From Eremophila alpestris peregrina (taxonomy: Eukaryota; Chordata; Aves; Passeriformes; Alaudidae): a stretch of DNA of 64,000 nt. Position 1 is the stretch's first letter; the number at the start of each line of letters is the position of its first letter. This document shows, in pieces, positions 40,246-52,700 of the stretch. The notes under the pieces are model-generated. The model was given only the letters and a program-made list of their open reading frames with translations, was not told the origin of the DNA and made no database searches. The translations under genes and the position numbers were made by a program. The stretch is taken from NCBI GenBank assembly GCA_009792885.1, contig WMCF01000110.1, positions 372,001 through 436,000 of the forward strand, written 5' to 3'.

Positions 40246-40360
40246 ACAAAAAAAAAAACCCCCAAAAAACCGAAACAAACAAACAAAAAACCCAAAAACA
40301 CCCCCCAAAACACCAACCTCCCAAAAAAACCCCCAAAAACCCCACAAAACAAAACAAACC
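40246..40360. repeat. A/C-rich low-complexity tract
   Basis: Runs of A separated by C3-C6 blocks on the plus strand; the minus strand is T/G-rich with G-tracts able to form quadruplexes. Confidence 0.85.
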
Positions 40361-43111
40361 TATTAACTGAAGAACAACACTGAATTTGTATGTTCCCAGC
40401 AAAAAACAGACAAGTAGAAGACTTAAAGCAAAATATTTATGACTTGGAAAATGTTCCCTGTGCAATTTGTAACATGTCTACATATGAGAAATTTTAGGCT
40501 GAAATGATTTAATAGTGTCTTTGCATTAATATTTGCTCACATAAAATGGGAAGACTGAAACATCAGACAGCTTTCTGTAACCTCTATTAAATAATATTTT
40601 TCCAGGTGTACTCCTTCTAGAAAACCTTAAATATTGTTAACAATGAAAAAAAGGAATGACCAAAATTGGGAAAAATAAAAACTGTTGGCATATCATGACA
40701 TGGGTATGAACTGAATTTATGAAATACAATTTTTGGTGCCTTTTTCTTTGTCCTTTTTTTTTGTTAAAAACACTGTGAATATGTGTTCTGGAAGCTTAGA
40801 ACACATACAGGAGGCAGATTTATTATGAGCAGAAGAGGAGAGAATAATGCTGACTTTAAGCACAGGAATTTTAAGCCAGGTTTTAAAAAATATGTTGCAG
40901 CACAGTAAAAGTGTACTGATCTACTACTAAGGAGTTTGTAAAAAGCTATTCAAAGCACTTTTGAGATGTGTATTTTATAGATACCAGGGTTGTATGAAGT
41001 GTGTTGCTGAGAAAAAACGCCACAAGTACAAATTCTAAGGGTTCTTGACTGACATGTAATCACATGGAAAAAAATCTGGTACTTACAGGCGGATTCTGGA
41101 CTTTGATATAAAACTGCATACCTGTTAGTACTTCAGCCTGAACACCAAGTTTTTAAAAAAAATAGTGTAGAAGTTTTTAACTTCTAGTTGCAGGCACCGA
41201 TATTAATCTAAAAAATGAAAATATGATCCATGGTATTAGGATTAAAAATAATTCCCATTAAAAACACCATTGAAATCAAAGGTATAAAAATACATATGCA
41301 CTGGCATGCAAAACAACATCCAGTGCAATATTACTCTCCTGGCAGTCCATAGTGAGAGACTGGAAAAACTTAAGTGCAGCATATACAGATGTCAATAAAA
41401 GCAGCCTGGAAATGACAGGTTGGCTTCATGATCTCACCCAGAGGAGATACTCAGGAGTATCTTTCAGTCTGGTACTCAGGAGTGGAAATGAGACATACCA
41501 TCCACTTCACAGCATGTGCTATACAGGTCACAAAGTATGGCAGGTTCCTAAAGAAGGAGTTGCACAAAAATTACTCTGAAGCACAGACAGAACAATCTGT
41601 ATCAGCCTGCTCAGTGAGATCAGACATCTGACTTCCAGGCATCAGTTGCCTAGATGCTCTTTAGAGTAAGTATTCTTGAGTTCAAAATATTGCTCTTTAT
41701 TTACCATTTGGGATTTAGGCTGCAGACACTAAAAATAACAGTCTTACTCATAATGGTAAAGATTCACATTTAATAGGATTTAGGATACAAGTAACCTGCT
41801 GTTGCCTTCCTCCATTAAGATTTTTCTCAACCGTAACAGATTTCTCCAAGAGAACACACAGTTTTCTTTGGCCTCATTCTCGTTTAATGTCTCCATTTTG
41901 TCTGGATTGTCTGATTTAATTCTTAGATCTTAACTAAAACTATCTAGGAATTTTATACTGACAGAATTAACTGCGGGGTTAAATCTGGGTGTGGAGGGAC
42001 TGACTCAAACAAATAAAGGTCCAAAATATGTCATGTGAAAATGCATGAAGCATGGTGTTTAAAAAATGATCAAAATTCTCTCTGTGGAAAGCACAGCTAT
42101 TTGACAATAAAGAGACCACAAGGCCTTTTACCTTGGAGAGCTTTAAGATCAGATGTGTTCAATTTTTATGTGATATACCCAATATCCCCATTACCACTTA
42201 GCTGTAGCTACTGTAAAAAAGAACAGCACTTTGAATTGTTACTTTGAAGTGACCTGAAATTTCTGTACTTGCTAACCATTACACAGAGTGAGGTTATGCT
42301 GCCTAAATGTTGTGTTGATGTCTTCATAGCATTTCTGTTCTTAAGACAAATTTGACGTTATGATCCAGGGAAGAACGTATCTGTTTAAACACCTTGCAGT
42401 ATTTGTGATCCAAGTGAGAAGAAGAACCACAACAGAAATTAATTTTCTGTAAGTATCTTCTGTACAAGGATGTTCTCTTGTACTACTATTTAATCTGTGG
42501 ATCCTTTATGCAAGCAAATTCTCAAAGAGGAAAAGACTGTGCAGCTAACAAATCCTCAGAAACTGGCATAACCTCTAGCTTGAGAAGGAATTAGAAGAGG
42601 ACAAGTGCAGCCTGAGAATGTCACCTACGAAGTGTAAGAATAGGCTTTCTATAATCCAGTCTCCTGTTGTCAATCAACTTCTATTAGCTCAGAAACAGCC
42701 CAAATGTTATGTTTGGACCTCCCTGAACTTGCTGGAAGACCTGGATTTATCACTATCTTAACGCTTTGTCTAAAGGGACCTACATACTAATGCAGAGTTT
42801 AAACAAATGTTAACAAGTTTATTCATGTTTCAGATAGAATTCGAAGTTATTTGAACTACTTAAAGAAAATAATCCTTCAAAACCGGATAAATTTAAACTA
42901 AATAGAAGTCAAAATACAATCATCAACTAATTTAGCCTACTTGGTTCTGAGTAGGGAACATAGGGAAAGTGCTGTAGATTGGGGACCAAAGTCACATCAC
43001 ATATGAGAGGATTGGAGATCTGAATTTAAAATGAAAGAAATAGACATGGATTCTTTGCCAAAGAACATTTCCTTCTAAAATCTCTCAGAAACTAAGGAAG
43101 ATCTCACTGTG

Positions 43112-43409
43112 TCCTTCCAACACTTAAAGGGGGCTTATAAAGAAGAGGGAGAATGACTTTTTTGCACAGGCAGGGAGTGATAGGACAAGAGGGACCAGTT
43201 CTAAACTGAAAGAGGGGAGATTTAGATTAGGTGTTAGGTGAAGACTCTTGCCTGTGAAGGTGGTGAGGCACTAGATAAAGTTATCCAGAGAAGCTGTGGC
43301 TGCCCATCTCTGGAGGTGTTCAAGGCCATGTTTGACGGGGCTTGGAGCAACCTGGTCTAGTGGGAAGTGATCCATGCCAGATCCATTCCAACCCAAACCA
43401 CTCTAAAAT
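43112..43409 (+). mobile_element. CR1 LINE 3' part
   Basis: AAGGGGGCTTATAAAGAAGA, GTGATAGGACAAGAGGGACC, GGGCTTGGAGCAACCTGGTC and the end CATTCCAACCCAAACCACTC are CR1 blocks in order, with a small deletion near the 3' end. Confidence 0.9.
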
Positions 43410-45128
43410 TTTTTTATTAAGTAGTGGGCAAAAAGCAAGACAAAATGTTTAAGAAACCTGAGTAACACCTGCCAATGTTTCAGTCATGTTTTACTAGCTT
43501 TTCCATTTCTGCAAGATGCTTTCCCCCTTCATCAGGTGCTGATAAAGGTCTCCATGAAACAAATAAACAAAAAAAGCATTTGCTAGCTGCTGTTTCAAGG
43601 GAACTTACTACAGGAGTGAACAGTTATTTCTTTGAACCTTACACAATATACATAGAAGTCAGGACTATCAGCGTGGCTAATTTAAGACATATTTTTGATC
43701 ACATCACATACTAGTAGGAAGCACTGCTCACAACCTTAGCAATATGGTCCCTCTGGTTTCACTGTCACCACACATTTCAAAGGCTTTTATTGCCATACTT
43801 TACTTTTCCATAAGCCTTCTTGACTCATGTCAGGATTAAATGGATGCAAATAAAGTCCATCTCCCACTCACTGCTGACCAGAAGATCAACCATTCAATTC
43901 TGCAGAACAATGGTCTGTAGAGCAATGGAACAGCACAGTGACTACAAGCACTGATTTTCATGTTTCTAACACCAGGTGCCTATTTTTCACTGTGATCAGT
44001 GTGATGTCTAAATAGCAAGGTGGCATGAGCTCTTAGGAAAGGCTTTGTGAAGTTCAGCTACATGATCCAGTTATTACCTCTGCTGAATGCATTATTATGT
44101 AACTACAGTTCGCTTTTGCTTATGAGCTTTCAGAATGACTATGGGAGCAGAAACTGTTCTTTAACATTGTTTTAAAGTATTCTCAAGTGTCCAAAATTTA
44201 CTCCTTCAGACTGCAACAACAGGTTACATCTCCTGTATAGTGAGCTTTATCGGGCAAGTTATCAGAATCAAACTGCTTTGCATTGTTTTATTTTTCTGAT
44301 CAAAAGATCGGCATTGAACACCTAACTCTAACCTAAAAGCTGGCCTTACTAATTCTATTAGTAATGATGTATCTTGTAGTAATTATATATCTTGAACTGA
44401 TACAAAAGTAGTATTGTTGGACCTGTCATATTTAGTAATTCAATTATTCATCTGAAAGTTATTTCCTAGGAATGCTTTGAGATTTGATGAGGTCAAATAT
44501 TATTTTTTAAGCCAATTCACAGTAAAGCCTTTGTCCCATTAGTTACAAAAAGCTGGTGTGAAAACAACAAAGCTTGCAGCCCCAGTCACACTGAAATACT
44601 GCAATGAAACCAGTAGCATCATGCAAGGTGTTCTCAGACATCCTAAACGCATGCAGAAGGTACTAGGCTCATGTACACAAATCTTTCCCCAACAAATGCA
44701 ACTTAATAAACTAATAAATAACTTAAAAGGCTTTCAACACAGTAAGATCATTTATCTTCAACTTAAAATCTTGATTTTCCGCATTCATTGAGTTTGTTTC
44801 CCCATATGGTAGGTTTGCTACATATTAAATATTTAGTTAAGCTTTTCCATTTATAAATCCTTATTATATGCCAAAGCTGTACACAAATTCAAGAGAAAAA
44901 GAACAGTAACATAAAAACAGCTAGTATTAGTTAAAAAACCCACTGACCTCTGCAAAGTGTAATATTAACTCCTTAAAAAAAGCTACTGCATATAAATCCC
45001 CATTCCTGTTTTGCAAATACACAAAACAGCTGATAAACTGTCAATAATTTTATGATTGGAATAGATCTCTCCAGTTAAGCAAAAACTGTGAAGTTAATAC
45101 TTTGATCTTTTTCTTATTACACAGCTGT
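43410..45128. other. Intergenic or distal 3' UTR
   Basis: No gene seen. A minus-strand AATAAA at 44292-44287 offers an alternative end for TMEM161B transcripts. Confidence 0.4.
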
Positions 45129-45134
45129 TTTATT
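45129..45134 (-). other. Candidate polyadenylation signal AATAAA for TMEM161B
   Basis: It reads AATAAA on the minus strand inside ATAATAAAAC. It is the first canonical hexamer after the stop codon. Use in vivo cannot be judged from sequence. Confidence 0.35.
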
Positions 45135-45489
45135 ATACAGAAAATCTATTTCTGAAGCCAAGATATATTAATTATCATTATATGGTCATGTTAGCACTGA
45201 TTAAAATGGCAAAAGATGATGATTTGACAGAAGAACTTTTAGGATTAACAGTTTAAGTAGATCTTTTCTTCCCAAGACAGTGTAAGTTTTTTAGTATAGC
45301 TAAGTACCTCTAAAGAGGCACAAAAAACAAATAGCCCTTTCAACTGAACTAAAAAAAAAAAAAAATTAATTTAAAAGCTTCATTTCAAAAGGGAATCCTG
45401 AAATTACTAGATAAACATACACCCCTCTCCCACAGCCCTGTAGGATACATTCAGGAATTTAAAATAAAGATTCCATATTTCATACCTTC

Positions 45490-45522
45490 ATATATATTAT
45501 ATATTTAATATATAATATATAT
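45490..45522. repeat. Perfect 33-nt AT palindrome
   Basis: It is an all-A/T sequence with dyad symmetry around 45506; all 16 flanking pairs match. It sits in a TA-rich stretch (about 45485-45550) inside the probable TMEM161B 3' UTR and could form a hairpin in RNA or a cruciform in DNA. Confidence 0.85.
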
Positions 45523-46423
45523 TTATATGTACATTACACATATACATACACTGTCAGTCAGCAGGATTAAACTGTTTTGTTTAGAAATGTTTGACTGGTT
45601 TCATTAATTATTTTCTATTCTTTTGTAAATTCAATGGAATTTATCTACTACCTCAAAAGAAGAAATTTAAAAGATCCAGATGCAATCTGTGGATCAATAC
45701 TAGCACCAATACAGATGGCCATCACTTCAAAATGACTGCAGGGACTGAAATAATGTATTTGTTTTAACTCTTTTCTTACTGCACAAGCACTCCTGCAAAA
45801 TACATAGGCAGCAATACCTGTCAGGTACATACATCTACTCCTGTTAAATTTATATTTTATACAACTTTCCTTACTGTAATATACAGCATCTCTTTTGTCC
45901 TGTTGGATTATTTCATTTTCCAAGGAGAAAAGTGATCAACAGTTATCCAACAGAATTTTTTTTTTAATCCCCTCTCTCTCCTTTCATTGTATGGCTCAGT
46001 TTCAAGACTTAATTGATAGGCAGCCACCATAACTATGTCCAGTACCCTTTTAATTCAGTCAGTGACTGTTGATGCTTAAAAAACAAATTTTTGAGTTTGG
46101 CTTGCTGTTTATGGAAACCAAGATACCCAGAGGTCACATCTTTTCAGCATGCTTACCACCATCTACAACACAATAATGTCAGTCAGTCCCACGACTATAA
46201 CTGATTTAGTTACCTACCATTTGGGTAACAAAAAATAACAAACCCAGTTGCAATTTCAAACATTTTAAGATTATTCACCCTGAGAACACCAAGGAAGTGT
46301 TTAAAAATAATTATGATATGTTTTCTCTTCACATATATAGTTTGCTTTTCTCTTCATCTCCTCTTGGGTACCTGGGTTTGTATCTAGAATTTGACCTCAC
46401 ACTTGCTCTGTCAGTTGACTTGT

Positions 46424-46701
46424 TCACGCCACAGTCAGGTACTGGTGATAGAAGAGCCCAAAAAGGCTTGTAGAAAAAAGGCAAGCAGCAATCCACCAGG
46501 TGAGGAAAGACAGGAGTCCCCGGAACAGGAGAGGAGTGAAAATATTCTTCAGGCTTCCCAGAGCCATTGTTATTTGTACTACAGTTACTTTCATCTTTCC
46601 ATCAGCAGGTGGAGACTCAGAATGAACAGAATTGTGAAGCAGACTGTTTTCTACCGGAGTGTCAGAATTCAAGCCTGGGTAGATGCCCCAAGAATAATTA
46701 C
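46424..46701 (-). CDS. TMEM161B: TMEM161B last coding exon with TGA stop, residues 396-487
   Basis: This 278-nt exon starts after TTTTTAACAG and encodes NYSWGIYPGLNSDTPVENSL through to LFYHQYLTVA and a TGA at 46426-46424. It contains an NYS sequon, an acidic/serine loop and the C-terminal helices (SLKNIFTPLLFRGLLSFLTW, then the segment ending LFGLFYHQYL). The C-terminus matches the mammalian protein closely. Confidence 0.96.
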
Positions 46702-49700
46702 CTGTTAAAAATAAAAAAATAACAGCTTTTTGTAGAATGAAATTCAAGTTCTGTTAATTCAATCACTCTATAGATTGATATATTTTTAATACACACATGA
46801 AAATGTTATGTTTTTATAACTTAATAAATACAGACTATATTCATCTGCATGACTTCCTTGTCATACCAGCAAGCTACTGGCATAGGACTCATCTTGCATT
46901 TTGACATCCTAACATCTACATGTGATACAGCTGCTTTGAGACCCCTGTATGTCTTGGGTATGACTCAACTCACCAGACGGGGAGCTGTCTGCTCCAGGGC
47001 AGGATGAATCACAACCTACTGAACTCTATCCACTGCCTTTTTGCAAGAGAATGACACACGGCATGGCAGACTATGAAAGACATCTCTCACAAGAAACAAA
47101 GAAAAAAACCTCAAACCAGAGCAACTTCAGATCTTCCAGTAACTACATGAACCCCACTTCTCACAATTCCCATTCTAAAAGCCTACTAAAGATAAAAAAG
47201 CTGAAAAAAATCCCTCATGAGATGCTCATGAAATTAAATCAATCATGCTTTATACAGTTAACTTTTAAAATACTTCTAAAAAGACAAATATTTCAACAGA
47301 ACAGTTTAATTGGTTGCATTACACAATTTCTCAGGAAAAAATCAAACAAATTAGCATGCAAATGGAAGATATCAAAGCAGCAACAGAAATAACTACTTAA
47401 ATGCCACATATGAACCTTTAAAAGTACAAGAAACTGCAAGGTGTTTTGTACTGCAAGTACCCATGAATTCTAATTCTCTTTAATCAGGTGAAAATAAAAA
47501 AGTCCCATGGAGAACAGAATAAACTATTGTTGATCCTATTTTGCCTACCTAGTGTTTTCAAGAGCAGAGTTGTGTGAAGGAGCATTACCATTGGTGCAAC
47601 ATACTGCAGTGCAATTACACAGAGATAATAGAATACCCGAGCCACCTGGAAAAACAAATGAGAGTTAAGTTCATGAGCCCTAGTTGATCAAAGCAGACCT
47701 TTATGAACATGTCTAGAAAAAACATAACTTATTAAAAAACCCCAGTACTTATATATTAAAACTGTTTTAAGAATTTTCAAATAACTCTTGGCATGTGACA
47801 TATTGTCTTCAAAGGACCTACTGAAGAGATCCCCATAATGAATTCTAGTTTCAGGACATTTTCAAATCGGAGAGGAAGCACTGAAAGGAAATAATTAAAA
47901 GCATCAATTCTATTTAAAAAAGAGAATCAATTTTGCTTCTGCAAACTGCATTACATCATTCAACGATTCCTATTTTAATATACCAGAAACAAAAATAAAC
48001 ATATATGTTTAATTTTTTTAAGTTCCCAGTCATTTATAAACTAAATCCTATTTCAAAAATGAAATAGTAGTCACAGTCCAAAGCCCCATAAAAAGTAAAT
48101 GAAAGCTTGGTTAATATTACAGTCCTTTTTCAAAAGCGAGGTATTTTAATATTTCCTACTGGAAAACACTTGTGTTTTATAAACAATGAGGAGTTTTCAG
48201 TAGATCAATAACAGCATTTAAATGGTCTTTATTTCACCAAAACCCATTCAGATATATCCCTCCCCCTGCTCTCCATCTGTTCCACTTTTCTCAAGATTGT
48301 AACATTACATATTTTATATAACCTATTGGCCTAAAAGATTAAACCAAATAAAGATGGCAAAAAGTGATAAAATCAATAGCAATCAAGCAGTGAAAGAAAA
48401 CTACCTGGGTTTTTAAAAAGAACAGAATGCAGGGTGACAAAAATGATGAAGGCAGACATGACAGTTTTGGGAATACCTCTCAAGCCTCAAAGGACTTCTT
48501 AATGAGCAAGCATCAAAAAACTCACATGATAAAGTAGTAATATACTGACAGAAGAAAAAGCATAAGACAAAGATATTGTCAGAAAATTGATGGAATATGA
48601 GAAAAATAACAAAAAACTAATGATCACTGCAGAATGACAGGAAAGAATACACTGGTAGAAGTTCCAAAAAATGTAAAGCAGATACGATAATTAAAACACG
48701 ACAAGACTACGTCTAGTGACTATAGCCTACTGCAAGAGAATATATTAAGACACTGGAGGAATGGATTTAGGAAATGCCACAATGAGAAGACATTACTGTT
48801 TTATAGGTAGGAATAAAATTCCCAGTACTCAGCACATTTACAGCAATTGGCACAGTTCCATCCTAACCAGTTGCTCCTGTATGTATTTCCTCTTTTCTTT
48901 TCTCAAGAAATTCCTAGCTTCTTTGTAAATAATTACTGCACAGTTCACTTATGACCTTCAGACACCTGGTGTAACTACAAGTAATAATGACAATCCTGGA
49001 AGAGGAGTCTTTGTTTTAGGGCATCCTTCAACATTCCTCCTGCAATAGACCCCAACTCAGCAGGATCATTAGACAGCACTATCATGAAATATTAGAAATT
49101 TAAGTTTATTTTGCAGACAACACACAACAGCCATTCTACCTCCTCCATGTGCTCAAGGTATGCTTTACCACTTTTCTTTAAAAAAAAAAGAACCCTGAGA
49201 AATTTCACCTTGTCCACAATAAGAGGCAATTTTTAAACTAGGCTGGTGCACTTCACATTGGTCTGACAGAATTAAGCATCTGTCATTTTTATCCCAAAAT
49301 ATAACCATCTTATCATATTTCCCTCAATTTCAAAAATCATAGTCGGTAAAAGGGTGTTTTACCATTCTATCAAAATTCCGTTTTTTCTTTCCCATATTGT
49401 AGTTAAAGATCATTACTCATTGGAAGGGATCTTTTGTAACAACTTCCAAATAACCAAGGACAAACTATCTGCATAACACAGATGATACATTTCTCCATAT
49501 TCTGGTTTGCAGATTTTCTCTGTAATGATGCTATTTTTATAGGAGATATAGTCTAGAAAGCTTCATTCTTTGATTTGAGCTCTGCTGACACAGAAGACAA
49601 CAAACTGAAAAAAATCATTTGCACAGTCAAAGTACTACAAGTATATAACCTCAGTGCCACCATACTTACCATTTTCTGTAAATCAACCATACTTATTCTA

Positions 49701-52700
49701 CCAGCTTCCTTTTTCATCTGATCCACACTTTTCTGGGCTAAATTAAGATAGGCCTGTAAATGATGACGCATCATAGCCAATCGTAAAACACACAACAGGA
49801 TTATAATCCACAATCTGACTGTATCAAATGTATCTTCTGACATTCTGTGGATAATAAAAAAAGGGTAATGATGTTTTCCGAAGACCACCTACTGCTACAG
49901 TTGTTTGTATAATGTGTAAAGTAATCTTGAGGCAAACAGTCAAAGTAGTTAACACACAAACCACAGTTATGAAGTCCACACGCTAGTAATATTTACTTTT
50001 GCCTTCTATTTTTCTTTCCTACTACTTCTCAGTAGCCCTGCAGCATTAGTCCCAAATTCATATGCATTTGTCTGTAAACAAGAGCAGTTCCTAATTGCTT
50101 AAATTCTGAGCAATGAAGGCAAGACACTAAAAAGCAAGGTTGCTTAGATAATTACAGGTTTTCAGACACACAGGACTGGACAGTAAATAGTAAATGGGTA
50201 AATGGGTACTTTAGTTGGCTGAGATACCTAGTAATACCTCAACCCTCATTTCTGGATGAACTGAGGAACAAAAGATATACGTATATCATTAAAAAATATG
50301 TATATCTGTTGTGTTTTATGTAATAGCTCGATGGTCACAGGATTACTTTAGAGGCTTATCTCACCTCTATAAAGCAAGAAGCGTATCAGCCCATTGTATC
50401 TGTTGCAAGTCTATTTTGAATTAGCAGACTAATTGTGACAATCAACTACAGTATTTCAGATAACACCCTCCTTGGAAATTCTTTCCCTTTTGGTATTTTA
50501 AATATTTTACCTATCAATTCAATACCACTTAATCAGCATGTAAATTAAGACAAATTTCCTAGCTTAGTTCTCATGCCAACATATCTCAACTGTTTTCAGT
50601 GAAAGCACTTCTCTCCTACACCAATAAGCAAGATACAAGGTTCCAGCAGGTAGTAGCAAGGTGGTGTTCCACCCCTACAAAAAACAAGGAATTACTGCCA
50701 AGGAGATGTCAGAAGCCAGCAGCTTTTAACCTTAACACTCAACATTCTGCCACCAATTCTCATTCTTTTGAAATAACAGAAGCTCTTTAGAATTCAGCTG
50801 CACTTTCCACAAAACTTCTGACAGCAGACACTATTAAAAGTCATTCATGTTTCTACAACTTTCAAAGAGCTCTAAGACAATGTTTTGTTCTCAATACCCC
50901 AGAAAGAACTTTTAAAGGAAATCTTACAAAGGAATGCTCTCTTTGCCCAAAGGTGGGCTCATAATGTAGTCCTTAGTGATTGGTTTTACCCACAGTAGAA
51001 CCATAAATAAAGGTGCCAAGAAGTTTATATGTAGCAATGTTCTGAAAAAAAGAAAAAAAAGAGGGAACTTGGTAAATAGAAGCCAATGACCATACTGTTC
51101 AAAGTGTATACAGATTCAAAAGGAGAAATATTAACTTTAAAATAGTTAAGGAGAAAAAGAAATAAGAAAACTACTTCCCTATTTTATATGTATGACTTAC
51201 ATTTCAACATAAGAATCCTATTATATATTGTGAAATCACACGGGATTTTGGCTTTAAATAAACAGGAGAAACAGTTGTCAGGTGTCAGATTTCACAGTTT
51301 AATGAAGCATTTTATTTAGAAACTCTGATTAAATGAAACTTTTTACTTAAAGGTACTCAGATCAAAAAAATACTGTATGAAACTGCACAACAAAAATAAA
51401 AGTAGTACTCTTTAATAATCTTTGACTACAAAACAGAAGAATTTAAAAGGGGATATAGTTTTCGGAGTTTTACCTGAAATTAATATCCTTCTTTATTTCT
51501 AAACATCTGAACTTTTTTCTTTATTTCTAAAGCCATCTTTCCAATCATTTTTTATTGCTAAAATAAAATTAGAACAGTTGAAGGGATTGGGTTGTTTTCT
51601 TAGTGCACTATTTCCTTACTAACAGAATCAGGTTTGTCTCCACATTCACTACAGTGCTTGTACACGACAGAAAAAATGATGTAATCAAAAATGATTATAA
51701 AGAACACAAGACCTTTCTGATTGCAAACTATCAGGCTTCTTAAAACCATTAAAATATTTGCATGCTTCACAAGCTGTCATCACACACAAATTTAAATCTT
51801 TGGTTTCAGATGAAGAAGTAAGCTCTGCTGGCTATTAACTGGTGCCAGTTAATACAACAGCATGAAGGAAAAGTCCAAAGCATTTCAGTAGATTGTGAAA
51901 GCCTTTTACCTGAGCTTCTACTTATTTAAGACATCTTACTGAGTTAAGGGACTGGAATGTGCCAAAGGGTGGTTGGAATCACTTTTTTTTTTTTTTTTTG
52001 AAACTGACAGGAAAGCTGAAATACTCTTGATGCAGGCTCTGGCAAAGGAGGAAATGTGTATGAAAATTGTACAAATTTGTTCAGAAGCCTTCAAATATAT
52101 ACAGCGAAGGATACTACTGCCAAAGAAAAAAAAATTAAACCAGTTCTCAAAATCAAAAGGGACACCAGATGATTTTTATTCTTTTTACCCAGAAACAACG
52201 ACCTTACTCCCTATACTCATAAAAGAATCACACTAATAATTTTGAACATATTAGTGAAGTGGTACCTTCTCATTAACCTTTAAGTTTTGGGGCTTTTTTT
52301 AGTCAGTGTTCCCTGCAATTTATGTGTTCCGTTCCATTAAGGAACAGATTTTGTGTTGGTTTTTTGGGTTGTTCGATTTTGATTCTTTTGTTGGGTTTTA
52401 AGGGAGATCTGTGCATTTTTTGGGCAGCTTAGGACCCTGGGGGCTTTTGGTTTGATTAAGATTTTTTTCTTTACCTTTTGTTGGTTTTTGTGTTTTGTTT
52501 AGTTGGTTGGCTTTTTCTCTGTAGGTGTTTTGGCTGGGTTTTTTTAAGTAGAGTATTTATTTGATTGCAGAAATAGACATAGAAATAAAATAGAAATATT
52601 GTTTTAGCATCCAGCTTAGAGAGCTCTGTATCAGTGACACGTCATCCACATTTACAGCCCCCCTTTAGTCACGGTCAAACAACTATAGTCAATAAATGAT

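Larger units (their letters stand above)
34925..43111. other. Intergenic, no gene supported
   Basis: Mostly unique AT-rich sequence apart from the short CR1 at 35180, the gap at 37961 and the A/C tract at 40246. Its upper part could still be in a long TMEM161B 3' UTR. Confidence 0.5.
45129..46423 (-). other. TMEM161B: TMEM161B 3' UTR (extent uncertain)
   Basis: This is the stretch from the stop codon to the first canonical AATAAA on the minus strand (45134-45129), about 1.29 kb downstream. ATTAAA variants lie closer to the stop, around 45965 and 46050, and further AATAAA sites occur near 44287, 42818 and 41696, so the true 3' end could be shorter or longer. A 33-nt AT palindrome lies inside it. 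The limits are inference from signals only. Confidence 0.4.

Noticed and set aside
47051..47392. 113-codon plus-strand ORF in a TMEM161B intron
   Set aside because: Antisense, lysine/asparagine/serine-rich translation of A-rich intron DNA; no family resemblance.
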